Part shown: one piece after another, positions 43,497 to 52,190 of the stretch
Layout of the letters: each line of letters begins with the position of its first letter
How positions within the stretch are numbered: position 1 is the stretch's first letter
Origin: Amycolatopsis jiangsuensis
Lineage (GTDB): Bacteria > Actinomycetota > Actinomycetes > Mycobacteriales > Pseudonocardiaceae
Direction of reading: 5' to 3'
Length of the DNA stretch: 64,000 nt
Assembly (NCBI RefSeq): GCF_014204865.1
Contig: NZ_JACHMG010000001.1
Location: 4,490,501 to 4,554,500, forward strand
The notes under the pieces: generated by a model
Databases searched by the model: none
Seen by the model: the letters and a program-made list of their open reading frames with translations, nothing else
Told to the model about the DNA's origin: nothing
Translations under genes and position numbers: made by a program

Positions 43497-44750
43497 TCAG
43501 CGCACCACCATTCCGAGACCGCCGTCCGTTCCGGCGCTGTTTCGTCCGTCACCTGTACCGCCATTGTCGATCGGCAGGCCGGCGTCCGGTAACCCGGGAG
43601 TTCCCCGGTTTTCCGGTGCTTCCCCGGCGCGATCGGCACGGCGAGCCACGTGGAAGGACAGGATCTGCAGCTCGACGGCCAGGTCGACCTTGCGGACCTC
43701 GACATGCGCCGGTACCTGGAGCACCACCGGCGCGAAGTTCAGGATGCACTGGACGCCGCCTGCCACCAGCCTGTCGCAGACCGACTGCGCGGCGGTAGGA
43801 GGTGTGGCGATGATCCCCACGGAAATCTCCCGTTCGGAGCAGATCCGCGGAATGTCCTCGAGATGTGAGACCGGGATCCCGCCGACCGGGATGCCGACCA
43901 GGTCCGGGTCGGTGTCGAAGAGCGCCTCGACCGGGAACCCGCGTCCGGGAAAGCCGCCGTAGTTCGCCAGCGCGTGCCCGAGGTTGCCGATCCCGATCAC
44001 GGCGACGCGGTGCTGACGGGTGAGCCCGAGGATCCGTTCGATCTGGCTGACCAGCACCTGCACCTCGTAGCCGACGCCGCGGGTGCCGTAGGAGCCGAGG
44101 TAGGACAGGTCCTTGCGCAGCTTCGCCGAGTTGACCCCGGCGGAACCGGAAAGCTCCTCGCTGGAGACGGTGGTCGCGCCCTGTTCGGCCATCCCGGACA
44201 GCACCCGCAGATACACGGCCAGCCGCGCGACGGCGGCCTCGGGAATCTGCTTCGCCCGGACCGCGGTGTCCTCCACCCCCGCCACGGCGGGCATCTCGGC
44301 GGTCGGCGCGTTGTCGGCGTCCGGCGCGGACCGAGCCCCCCGGCGGGGGCGGCTTGCCGTGGTCGCCCGAGGCGCGGCCTCGCGGGTGCTCGCTGCGGCA
44401 CTCCTCGGGGCGCGGCCGTTGCCCTCGGGAGTGGCTTCCCGCGTGGCGGAACTCCGGGAGGCCCCGTTCCCGGATCCTGCGGTTCGGGGGGCGTGGCCGT
44501 TGTCTTCGGCACCGGTTTGGTCCGGGCCGGGGACGCGACCATTACTGCCAGGGGAACCGTTGCCGCCAGGGGAGCTTTCGCCATCGACGGTGGGCCGGCG
44601 TTTCCCGGCCGCGTGCCGGCCGCCGGATCGGCGACGGGCAGGCCTGGACCCGGTTTCGTCACCGTCAGTGCCGGCGGTCTCACCGTGGGGTGGCGTAACC
44701 GGCGGTTCGGCACCGCTGTGCCCACCCCGCTGTGTCACCACGCTGGTCAC
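43497..44750 (-). CDS. rex: Redox-sensing repressor Rex with long disordered N-terminal extension
   Basis: The C-terminal part is a standard Rex: winged helix (about 168-235; IPEAAVARLAVYLRVLSGMA, GVNSAKLRKDLSYLGSYGTR) and NAD(H)-binding Rossmann domain (VAVIGIGNLGHALANYGGFP near 249-268). Rex leaves its operators when NADH rises. Residues 1 to about 163 are low-complexity (G, R, S, A, P, T), and a shorter tail of about 40 residues follows the core. Typical Rex is 210-255 residues. A GAGGAG lies 7-8 bases before GTG at codon 4, supporting a start near 44740-44750; an internal ATG (codon 153) would give normal length but has no ribosome-binding site. Confidence 0.92.
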   Translation of the reverse strand: MTSVVTQRGGHSGAEPPVTPPHGETAGTDGDETGSRPARRRSGGRHAAGKRRPTVDGESSPGGNGSPGSNGRVPGPDQTGAEDNGHAPRTAGSGNGASRSSATREATPEGNGRAPRSAAASTREAAPRATTASRPRRGARSAPDADNAPTAEMPAVAGVEDTAVRAKQIPEAAVARLAVYLRVLSGMAEQGATTVSSEELSGSAGVNSAKLRKDLSYLGSYGTRGVGYEVQVLVSQIERILGLTRQHRVAVIGIGNLGHALANYGGFPGRGFPVEALFDTDPDLVGIPVGGIPVSHLEDIPRICSEREISVGIIATPPTAAQSVCDRLVAGGVQCILNFAPVVLQVPAHVEVRKVDLAVELQILSFHVARRADRAGEAPENRGTPGLPDAGLPIDNGGTGDGRNSAGTDGGLGMVVR

Positions 44751-44881
44751 TCCTCGTCCGACCTGTGCACGTCCGTTTCCCAGTCCACATCCAGGTGGCG
44801 GGAAACCGACTCTTGACCCCGCGGCTTCCGTCCGGTTCGATGCCGGGCTTCACGGGGACGACCCGACCCACGGTAGTCCAC

Positions 44882-44899
44882 TTGTGAACGCAGGCACAA
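44882..44899. promoter_or_regulatory. Rex operator in the rex promoter region
   Basis: TTGTGAACGCAGGCACAA has one perfect Rex half-site (TTGTGAA) and one with two mismatches (GGCACAA for TTCACAA). It lies 132 bases before the rex start and 131 before the divergent gene at 45030. Autoregulation of rex-hemACD through such a site is established in Streptomyces coelicolor; here it is inferred. Confidence 0.7.
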
Positions 44900-45029
44900 A
44901 GTCACTGGTCACCGACATGTCACGGGCACGGCAACGGCCCGTCGCGGAGCGACCCGGTGCGCGTCCGGTCCGGGTACCCGGCACAATCTCCTGCCTGCCC
45001 CATTCCCGGACGCGACGGTCAGGAGAACG

Positions 45030-45656
45030 ATGGCGACGCACTGGATCTGGTACGTGATCGCGCCGCTGGTCATCATCGGCTGCGCGCTCTTCTACTGGCG
45101 CCGATACCAGCGGAACAAGGCGGCGGCCACGGCGTACGCGACCCAGCGCGGCTGGACCTACACCGAACGCGACCAGGACCTGCTCGGCCGCTGCCACGGC
45201 GCCCCGTTCGACGGCTTCGGCCGCCGTCGCCGCGCCTGGCACGCAGTGCGCGGGCAGCACGGGCCGTACGAGGTGCTGTCGTTCGAGTACAGCGAGGTCC
45301 GCGGCCGAAACCACGGCAACCGCTACGCCCGCCGGGTTTTCCGCCAGCTCGCCTCGCTGAAGCTGCCCTTCCCGGCACACGAGGTGTACGCGACCCCGCG
45401 CGGCCGGATCGGCAGGCTCGCCAACCAGGCCGGCCTCACCGGCTCCGGCACCGGCAACCCCGACATCGACAGCGAATGGGCGACCGAGGGCCTGATCCCC
45501 CCTGCGGTCCAGGACTGGCTCGCCACGCACCGCCGCCGCCCGTTCCGCGTGGTCGCCGGCCGCCTGGAAACCTGGCACGAAGGCCGCTTCGACCCGAACC
45601 GCATCGACCCCGCGGTCGCGGACCTGGAGGACCTCGCCCAGCGACTGTCCCGCTGA
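45030..45656 (+). CDS. Membrane-anchored protein of unknown function
   Basis: This 208-residue protein has one N-terminal helix (MATHWIWYVIAPLVIIGCAL) and a basic soluble domain (about 30-200) with alternating strands (PYEVLSFEYSEVRGRNHGNR, RPFRVVAGRLETWHEGRF). AGGAGAACG precedes the ATG. It diverges from rex, with which it shares the Rex-type site at 44882. I recognise no family. Confidence 0.65.
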   Translation: MATHWIWYVIAPLVIIGCALFYWRRYQRNKAAATAYATQRGWTYTERDQDLLGRCHGAPFDGFGRRRRAWHAVRGQHGPYEVLSFEYSEVRGRNHGNRYARRVFRQLASLKLPFPAHEVYATPRGRIGRLANQAGLTGSGTGNPDIDSEWATEGLIPPAVQDWLATHRRRPFRVVAGRLETWHEGRFDPNRIDPAVADLEDLAQRLSR

Positions 45657-45803
45657 ACAGGCTAGGGCCGCACTGTCCGTGCAACGCGCAGCTGTGCGGG
45701 ACCGCCGCAAGTAACGCACCCTCGGCGGCCTCCTTCGTCGTACTGGCGAGCGTCCCCCCGTACAGACGACTAAGGCATCTTCACACTGAAGAGGAAGTTG
45801 GAC

Positions 45804-46286
45804 TTGAAGCCCCGAAAGCATGCGGCAGCGGTATTGGCGCTACTGACTTTGTCACTGGCGAGCACAGCGGCCTGCAGTTCATCCCCTGACGCACCGGCGA
45901 AGCAGCTGGGGTCGAAGACCGCGTGCGACCTCATCAGCCAAGCGGATTTGGGATCGATCGTCGGCGGAGCGGTGCCAAGACCCGAAGTTTCCGGTCCTCA
46001 GTGTGTCTACCAGTCCTCGAACCAGGTGACCGCCACGCTCGCTCGCGGGATCGAGTCATCGAAGGGCGGTTCGGATGTGACTGTTGCCGGGCAAGAGGCC
46101 ACCGAGACGAGTGCCGCGGAGGGTCAAGCTTGCGTGCTCAACGTGCGGCTGGCCGGCGACGACACACAGCAGCTCTTCTCGATCGCGCTGAACTTCGGAC
46201 CGGATTCCGTCACCAGCTTTGGCAACACTGCCTGTGCCATGACCGAGAAGGTGGCCGACAAGATAATCCAGTCGCTGCCCGGTTGA
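45804..46286 (+). CDS. DUF3558-like lipoprotein with TTG start
   Basis: This protein of about 160 residues has a signal peptide and lipobox in LSLASTAACSSS and a domain beginning ACDLISQADLGSIVGGAVPR with cysteines spaced as in DUF3558 proteins (SGPQCVYQ, QACVLNVRL, NTACAMTEK). GAGGAAG six bases upstream favours TTG 45804 over TTG 45798. It stands alone, unlike the tandem pair at 25-27 kb. Function unknown. Confidence 0.7.
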   Translation: MKPRKHAAAVLALLTLSLASTAACSSSPDAPAKQLGSKTACDLISQADLGSIVGGAVPRPEVSGPQCVYQSSNQVTATLARGIESSKGGSDVTVAGQEATETSAAEGQACVLNVRLAGDDTQQLFSIALNFGPDSVTSFGNTACAMTEKVADKIIQSLPG

Positions 46287-46358
46287 TGAAGCACGAGCTG
46301 GCCGACGCGCTGGGCAGGCGGCTGCCCACGCCCCTCCGGCCCTGACGAGACCGGACTC

Positions 46359-47915
46359 TCACCGCGCGGTGAACGACACCGAATGCCATCCGCTCGCTCC
46401 GTCCGGGACCGGGTCCGCCGGATGGTCGGTCTGGGTGTAGCCGGACTGGTCGGTGGCACGGACGGTGACCGTGTGCCCGCCGGACGGGGCCGGTACTTCC
46501 GCCCACCACATCCGCCAGGTGTCCTTGTTGACCTCGGCCGACAGGGTGGCCTGCTGCCACGGTCCCTGGTCCAGCCGGACCTCCACCCGCTGGATCCCGA
46601 CGTGCTGTGCCCACGCCGTGCCCGCGATCCGGACCGTGCCCGCGGCTACCGAGGCACCGGCGGCCGGCGTGTCGATCCGGGACTCGGTCTTGATCGGCGC
46701 CTGTTCCGCCCAGCCACGCTGCAGCCAGTACGACTGGCGCTCGTCCCAGGTGGTGAATTCCAGGTCGGTGACCCACTTCGTCGCCGAGACGAAGCCGTAC
46801 AGGCCGGGGATCACGATCCGCGCCGGGAACCCGTGCTCGACCGGCAGCGGCTCACCGTTCATGCCGATCGCCAGCATCGCGCCGCGCTCGGGGTCGAGGG
46901 CGACGTTCGCCGGGGTGCCGCAGGTGAAACCGTCGACGCTGGTCGCGTACATCTGCTGGGCACCGTGGCGCACACCGGCCTCGTCGAGCAGCTCCGACAG
47001 GTCGACGCCGATGAAGTTCGCGGTGGAGATCAGGTCGCCGCCGATCTCGTTGGACACGCAGGTGAGCGTGACCGTCCGCTCGACCAGCGGCCGGTTCCGG
47101 ATGTCCGCGTAGGACAGCGTGACCTCCTTGTCCACCATCCCGTGGATCTTCAGCTGCCACTCCTCGGCTCGCACCTGCGGGACCACGAAAGCGGTGTCGA
47201 TCCGGTAGAAGTCCTTGTTCGGGGTGATGAACGGCGGGGACCCCAGCTTCACGAAATCCGCGTCCGGCGGCAGCGGCGGAGCCTTGCGCGCGGGCACCAG
47301 CGGCCCGATCGCGGCTCGCGAGCCGGCGGCGTTGCCGGATCCGGCGACGACCTCGCCGACCACGGCGGCGACTCCCGTACCCACCGCGACTCCCGCCCCA
47401 CGCTGCAACACCTGCCGGCGCGTCAGCCCGGTCGCCTCCGCACCGGTCACCGGCAGCGCGCGCCCGTGCAGCCAGCCGAACACCAGCAGCGCGGCGGCCA
47501 TCGCGAGCACCGGGGCCAGCAACGCCAGCTGCCCGACGTCGGTGCGCTGGTACACCGCCACAATCCCGGCGATCCCGAGTACCGCGACGAGCACCTGCCC
47601 CGGCAACGGCCGGCGGCGCGACAGCTGCCCGGCCAGCACCGCGAACCCGACCAGCACCACGGCCAGCCCGATCCTCAGCACGGTCTTGTCCGCCGTCCCG
47701 AGCGTCCGCTCCGCCCACACCACGACCGGATGCGGGCTGTGCGCGATCACGAAGTCGGCGACCGCCACGAACGGCGAAGCCTGGTACCCGACGAACGCGG
47801 CCAGCAGGTGCCCGACCCCGAGCGCGGTGATCAACGCGACCAGCCCGAGGAACGTGGCCATGGCCAAGGACAACCGGGTCGGTACGGCGGGCGGGGCTTG
47901 CTTCAACGCGCTCAC
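46359..47915 (-). CDS. Membrane-anchored sulfite oxidase-family molybdopterin oxidoreductase
   Basis: This 518-residue protein has an N-terminal membrane region of about five helices (residues 17-155). An internal twin-arginine-like segment (GLTRRQVLQRGAGVAVGTGV) is followed by a sulfite-oxidase/YedY-type molybdopterin domain (about 215-400). The cofactor-ligating cysteine is probably the one in VTLTCVSNEIGGDLIS. A C-terminal immunoglobulin-like dimerisation domain (about 410-515) follows. It would face the outside and may reduce or oxidise sulfur compounds or oxidised methionine; the substrate is unknown. Confidence 0.85.
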   Translation of the reverse strand: MSALKQAPPAVPTRLSLAMATFLGLVALITALGVGHLLAAFVGYQASPFVAVADFVIAHSPHPVVVWAERTLGTADKTVLRIGLAVVLVGFAVLAGQLSRRRPLPGQVLVAVLGIAGIVAVYQRTDVGQLALLAPVLAMAAALLVFGWLHGRALPVTGAEATGLTRRQVLQRGAGVAVGTGVAAVVGEVVAGSGNAAGSRAAIGPLVPARKAPPLPPDADFVKLGSPPFITPNKDFYRIDTAFVVPQVRAEEWQLKIHGMVDKEVTLSYADIRNRPLVERTVTLTCVSNEIGGDLISTANFIGVDLSELLDEAGVRHGAQQMYATSVDGFTCGTPANVALDPERGAMLAIGMNGEPLPVEHGFPARIVIPGLYGFVSATKWVTDLEFTTWDERQSYWLQRGWAEQAPIKTESRIDTPAAGASVAAGTVRIAGTAWAQHVGIQRVEVRLDQGPWQQATLSAEVNKDTWRMWWAEVPAPSGGHTVTVRATDQSGYTQTDHPADPVPDGASGWHSVSFTAR

Positions 47916-47961
47916 CCCACCATCTTCGGCGGACCGGACCCCCCAGGTGCACTGTGGACGA

Positions 47962-48055
47962 TTACGGCTTGCTTACCAGTGCCGCCAACACGCGCCTTGC
48001 CCGGAAAGTGCCGCGAGTACCTACGCCTTGCCCACCGGTGCCGCCAGCGCGCCGC
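47962..48055. repeat. Duplicated 3' tail of the glutaredoxin gene
   Basis: The end of the glutaredoxin gene (48021-48055) and a stretch 59 bases further downstream (47962-47996) match at roughly four in five positions, including the 11-base block GTGCCGCCA(A/G)C. On the minus strand the true end reads LAAPVGKA-stop and the copy LAALVSKP-stop. The copy is noncoding remnant sequence between two genes. Confidence 0.6.
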
Positions 48056-48272
48056 GCAGCCGGTCCTCCTCCACCCGCCAGTAGCCGTGTTCCGCGCCGT
48101 CGACGAGGATCACCGGCACCTGGTCGCCGTACTCGGCCCGCCACTCCGGATCGCTGTCCACGTCCGCGGTCTCCCACGGCACGCCGAGCTCACCGCAGAT
48201 CCGCGCGACGTCCGCCTCCGCCACCTCGCACAGGTGGCATCCGGCGCGGCTCATCACCGTCACCTTGTGCAT
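48021..48272 (-). CDS. Glutaredoxin-family protein
   Basis: This 83-residue single-domain thioredoxin fold has the redox motif CHLC in VMSRAGCHLCEVAEAD and the cis-proline segment QVPVILVDG. It matches the small glutaredoxin-like genes next to hemA/rex in actinobacteria (Rv0508, SCO3321 neighbourhood). Since actinobacteria use mycothiol, it probably works with mycothiol or thioredoxin reductase rather than glutathione. Confidence 0.88.
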   Translation of the reverse strand: MHKVTVMSRAGCHLCEVAEADVARICGELGVPWETADVDSDPEWRAEYGDQVPVILVDGAEHGYWRVEEDRLRGALAAPVGKA

Positions 48273-48296
48273 GCCACCACCCTAAACTCGCGAGTC

Positions 48297-49799
48297 CTAG
48301 CGCAGCTTGAGCCGACGGAGCTTGCCGGTGGCCGAATGCGGCAGCGTCTCGGCGAATTCCACGGTGTGCGGCACCTTGTACCCGGCCAGCCGGCCCGCGC
48401 ACTGGTCCACCACCTGCTGGTGCGACAGCGCCGCCCCGGCCGCGGGCACGACGACCGCCTTAACCGCCTCGCCGCTGCGTTCGTCGACGACCCCGACCAC
48501 GGCGACCTCGGCCACCTCCGGCAGCTGCGAGATCACCTCCTCGACCTCGTGCGGGAAGACGTTGAAGCCGTTCACGATGATCAGGTCGTTCGCGCGGTCG
48601 ACCAGGTGCAGATCGCCGTCCGAATCGAGGTAGCCGACGTCCCCGGTGCGGAACCAGCCCTCGCCGTCCGGGCCGTGCGCGCCGTCCGGCCAGTAGCCGG
48701 AGAACAGGTTCGCGCCGCGGATCGACACCAGCCCGGTGCCTCCGCCGCTCTCGAACACGTCGTCCACCTCGTCCGGGTCCAGGCCGACCTCGTCGCTGGT
48801 GCCGTCGCTGTCCACCAGCCGCAGTTCCACCCCCGGCAGCGCACGGCCGACCGAACCCGGCTTCGGGTACCCGGTGACCAGGGTCGAGGTGACCACCGGC
48901 GCGCATTCGGTGAGCCCGTACCCCTCGTACACGTCGAAACCGGTGGCCTCGCGGATCGCGGCGAGCACCTTCGGGTGCAGCGGCGCGGCACCCGACGTCA
49001 TCCGCCGCACGGTGGCGAGACCACGGCGCAGCTCGTCCGGCCCGAGCGCGGCGAATTCGTTGTACATGGTGGGCACGCCGGCGATCGCGGTGACGCCGTG
49101 CTCGGCGCAGTCGTCCAGCGTGCGCCGCGGCTCGAACCGTTCGGACAGCACCAGCGACGCACCCTGCGCGGTCGCCAGCAGCAGGCCGGGGCCGAGACCG
49201 TAGACGTGGAACAGCGGGATCGAGATCAGCAACCGGTCCTCGGCGTCGAGCAGCCCGTCGACCTGGGCCAGCTGATCGAGGTTGGCCAGTAACGCGCGGT
49301 GGGAAAGCTGCACGCCACGCGGCGGCCCGGTCGTGCCGGAGGTGTAGGAGATGACCGCGACGTCCTCGCCGGAGCGGCCGAGATCCACCGGATCGCCGTC
49401 CGCCTCGCCGCGGGGCGGCAGGCCGGTGACGCCTTCCGGCAGCTCCGCGTCGGTCTCCCGCTGCACCACGAACGTCGCGCCGCTGTGTGCGAGCAACGGA
49501 TGCAGCTCCGGGTCCGGCGCCTGCGGCGACAACGGGACGACGACGCCGCCGGCCCGCAGCACTCCGAACAGGGCCACCGCGAAGTCGGCCGACGTCGGCA
49601 ACCGCAGCACGACCCGGTCACCCGGCTCCAGCCCGGCCTCGACGAGCCGGCGGGCCTGCGCGTATGCCGCCGCGTCGAGCTCCTGCCAGGTCAGCGTCGT
49701 GCCGGTGCCGGTCTCGGTGATCGCCGTGCGGTCCGGCCACCGGACGGCCGCGCTGCCGAGCAGTCCGGCGACGCCCTGCGCGGTGCTGGTCCGGTCCAC
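48297..49799 (-). CDS. AMP-binding acyl-CoA synthetase
   Basis: This 500-residue ANL-superfamily enzyme has the P-loop ISYTSGTTGPPRGVQLS near residue 155, A5 motif YEGYGLTECAPVV, A7 region WFRTGDVGYLD, hinge DRANDLIIVNGFNVFP and the catalytic lysine in SATGKLRRLKLR close to the end. All residues for adenylation and thioesterification appear present. Fatty acids are the likely substrates; chain length cannot be told. It ends 24 bases from the glutaredoxin gene, same strand. Confidence 0.88.
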   Translation of the reverse strand: MDRTSTAQGVAGLLGSAAVRWPDRTAITETGTGTTLTWQELDAAAYAQARRLVEAGLEPGDRVVLRLPTSADFAVALFGVLRAGGVVVPLSPQAPDPELHPLLAHSGATFVVQRETDAELPEGVTGLPPRGEADGDPVDLGRSGEDVAVISYTSGTTGPPRGVQLSHRALLANLDQLAQVDGLLDAEDRLLISIPLFHVYGLGPGLLLATAQGASLVLSERFEPRRTLDDCAEHGVTAIAGVPTMYNEFAALGPDELRRGLATVRRMTSGAAPLHPKVLAAIREATGFDVYEGYGLTECAPVVTSTLVTGYPKPGSVGRALPGVELRLVDSDGTSDEVGLDPDEVDDVFESGGGTGLVSIRGANLFSGYWPDGAHGPDGEGWFRTGDVGYLDSDGDLHLVDRANDLIIVNGFNVFPHEVEEVISQLPEVAEVAVVGVVDERSGEAVKAVVVPAAGAALSHQQVVDQCAGRLAGYKVPHTVEFAETLPHSATGKLRRLKLR

Positions 49800-49980
49800 T
49801 CCGCCCCCTCTCCTACCGCCTGCGAAGTCTTCCTCTCGTCACCCGTCATGGGGACGCCGCGCGATCGTCGCACCTCCGCTACCCCCGGACACTACCTACT
49901 TCGCGGTAACAACACGTATGCTGCACTGCGTCGCCAGGTGGCGTTGATCACTGCCGGGTGACCCGAACAAGGGAGTCGTC

Positions 49981-50106
49981 GTGCCGAAGCAGCCGGTCCA
50001 CGCGGTCGTGGAACACGCGGTGCGGTCGGCTCCCGCGCGCCCGCGGCCCGGCGGGGACCCCCGTCCGGCCGCCGCGCCCGGGACCGCCGGAGGTGCCGCC
50101 CGATGA
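49981..50106 (+). CDS. Possible 41-residue ORF overlapping the sigma factor start
   Basis: GTG 49981, preceded by AAGGGAG at good spacing, opens 41 codons beginning VPKQPVHAVVEHAVRSAPAR and then rich in P, A, G and R. The TGA at 50104-50106 overlaps the sigma-factor ATG (ATGA), and the GGAGG within its last codons serves that ATG. It could be a translated leader controlling sigma synthesis. No family is recognised. Confidence 0.5.
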   Translation: MPKQPVHAVVEHAVRSAPARPRPGGDPRPAAAPGTAGGAAR

Positions 50107-50804
50107 CCCATCCCACCACGCTCCCCGTTCGCCGCGGCCCGGTCACCGCGTTCTCCGAACGCGTGTTCGGCCAGCCGGCCCCCGCCCTCCCACTGGCCCG
50201 CCCGGCCGAGGAACCGGACCCCGCCGAAGTGGCCAAGGCCGAGGCCTGGGCGCTGGTGCGGTCCGCGCAGGAAGGTGACTCCTCGGCGTTCGGGCAGCTC
50301 TACGACCGGTACGTGGACGTCGTGTACCGCTACACGCTGTTTCGGCTCGGCGACCGCGACCTGGCCGAAGACGTCACGAGTGAGACGTTCCTGCGTGCGC
50401 TGCGCCGGATCACCTCGGTGAGCTATCAGGGCCGCGACGTCGGCGCCTGGTTCGTCACGATCGCCCGCAACCTGATCCTCGACCACGTGAAGTCGAGCCG
50501 CTTCCGGCTGGAAGTGGTGACCGACGAGGTGACCGAACCGGGCCGCCCGGCCGCCGCGGTCGGCCCGGCCGCGCAGGCGGGCCCGGAACAGCAGGCCATC
50601 GCCGGCGCCACCCGTGTCGAGCTGCTGCGCTGCGTGGCCGAACTCGGCGAGGACCAGCGCGAATGCATTGTGCTGCGGTTCCTGCAGGGTCTCTCGGTCG
50701 CCGAGACGGCCCGGGTGATGGACCGCAACGAGGGCGCGATCAAGGCACTCCAGCACCGCGCGGTGCGCCGGCTGGCCCAGCTGCTGCCCACCGGGTTGCG
50801 CTGA
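50103..50804 (+). CDS. ECF sigma factor, BldN-like
   Basis: This 233-residue ECF sigma factor has region 2 (about 65-110; FGQLYDRYVDVVYRYTLFRL, LAEDVTSETFLRALRRI) and region 4 (about 175-228; LGEDQRECIVLRFLQGLSVA, MDRNEGAIKALQHRAVRR). About 50 extra N-terminal residues precede region 2. In Streptomyces bldN lies near rex, hemA and a HAD phosphatase gene and is also made with an N-terminal pro-sequence; the same neighbours are here. The bldN identity is inferred from context and pattern, so I give no symbol. Confidence 0.85.
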   Translation: MTHPTTLPVRRGPVTAFSERVFGQPAPALPLARPAEEPDPAEVAKAEAWALVRSAQEGDSSAFGQLYDRYVDVVYRYTLFRLGDRDLAEDVTSETFLRALRRITSVSYQGRDVGAWFVTIARNLILDHVKSSRFRLEVVTDEVTEPGRPAAAVGPAAQAGPEQQAIAGATRVELLRCVAELGEDQRECIVLRFLQGLSVAETARVMDRNEGAIKALQHRAVRRLAQLLPTGLR

Positions 50805-50980
50805 GTCCCGCACTGCGTCGACGGCGGCTTGCGCGGAGTCCGCACTGCTTCGGACTGTGGCCAGGCACGGCCGGCCGCGAACGGCGATTCCCGGGCAGGC
50901 CGTAACTTCCCGGGCTTCTTAATCGTTTCTCCACGCAGACCGGCGGTCAGGGCCGGCGCAGCTGGAGACGGAGCAGCACC

Positions 50981-52063
50981 GTGGGCGTGCCCGGGCGGTT
51001 TTCACGGGAGCGGGCCGAGAACGAGCGGTTCGACCGCGCACTCGGCGCCGCGCCGAACCGAACCGGCGACGAGTTCGCCGAGGAGCTCGCGACGGTCGGC
51101 GCGCTCCGGGAACTGGGCGCCACGGGGGCACCCGATCCGGCCACCCGCGCCCGGATCCGCGCGGAGATCGAGGGCAGGCTCGGGGAGCCGCTGCCCCGTC
51201 GCCGTCGCCGGCTGGGACCGGCGGACCTGGTGGCGGCCGGGATCGCACTGATCCTCGGCCTGGCCGGGCTCACCTTGCTGCTGTCCCGCGACGCGCTGCC
51301 CGGCGACGCGCTGTACCAGGTGAAACGAGCAGGCGAAGCGACCGCGCTGGGGCTGACCTTCGATTCGGCGGGCAGGGCAGAGAAGCATCTCGAGTTCGCC
51401 GCCGGCCGGGTCGACGAGCTGGGGCACCTGACCGACGCGTCCCCGGCCGCCTACCGGACCGCGCTCACCGACTTCGGCGACGACGTCCGGGCGGGCGCCC
51501 GCGGAATGGCCGATCTCGCCACACAGGACGGCGACCGTACGCGGCTGGCCGAGCTCGCGTCGTGGGCGAAGGAGGAGTCCCGGCTGCTGGCGTTCGCTCA
51601 GACGCAGGCCCCGGCCGCGGCACGCGACGACGTCACGAGCGCACGCGGTCTGCTCGACCGGGTTCGCCAGCGCACCACGGCACTCGGCTTCCGGCTCGGC
51701 TGTTACCGGATCACCACCGGCAGCACCGACGAACTGGGCCTGCTCCCCGCTTCCGGCGCCTGCACCCGGGCACCGGAAGCGCCCGGCTCCGCCCCCGCTC
51801 CCCCGCCTTCGGCCCCGCCGTCGCCGGACGAGACCGCTCCGCCGGCCACGTCGTCCACCCCGGACGGCAGGCCGGAGCTGGCGTTGACGAGCAGCCCGAC
51901 ACCGACCGGCAGCAGCGTTGCGAGCAGCCCGGCCGCACCCGTCGTACCGCCTCCCATCACGGCACCGACCTCGCCTCGGCTGCCGACGTCGACCAGGCCC
52001 CGGCCACCGGTCGTCTCGGTCCCGCCGCTGCTGCCGGGGCTGCCCCGGATCGTGATCGGCTGA
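50981..52063 (+). CDS. DUF5667 membrane protein, probable sigma-factor partner
   Basis: This 360-residue protein has a cytoplasmic N-terminus (about 1-80), one membrane helix (LVAAGIALILGLAGLTLLLS near 85-104) and an extracytoplasmic DUF5667 segment (ALPGDALYQVKRAGEATALG). A disordered tail of about 110 residues rich in P, S and T (from about 255) follows. Co-direction with the ECF sigma gene 176 bases upstream and the topology suggest the anti-sigma role that RsbN plays for BldN. No zinc HxxxCxxC motif is present. GTG 50981 has a GGAG-containing upstream region. Confidence 0.7.
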   Translation: MGVPGRFSRERAENERFDRALGAAPNRTGDEFAEELATVGALRELGATGAPDPATRARIRAEIEGRLGEPLPRRRRRLGPADLVAAGIALILGLAGLTLLLSRDALPGDALYQVKRAGEATALGLTFDSAGRAEKHLEFAAGRVDELGHLTDASPAAYRTALTDFGDDVRAGARGMADLATQDGDRTRLAELASWAKEESRLLAFAQTQAPAAARDDVTSARGLLDRVRQRTTALGFRLGCYRITTGSTDELGLLPASGACTRAPEAPGSAPAPPPSAPPSPDETAPPATSSTPDGRPELALTSSPTPTGSSVASSPAAPVVPPPITAPTSPRLPTSTRPRPPVVSVPPLLPGLPRIVIG

Positions 52064-52190
52064 CTCCCGGCCGGCCTGATCGAGGTCCGCGCCACATCTC
52101 CAACGGGTGAGTCTCGCGGTCGCTACCCTGTGCAGCAGGGCCCGGCCGTTCCCGGCACGCCGGGACCTGCCGAACGTGGAGGCGGTGTGC

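Noticed and set aside
46383..49292. A 969-codon plus-strand open frame
   Set aside because: It is antisense to the molybdopterin oxidoreductase, glutaredoxin and acyl-CoA synthetase genes, is Arg/His/Pro-rich with no motif, and arises from third-position GC bias.
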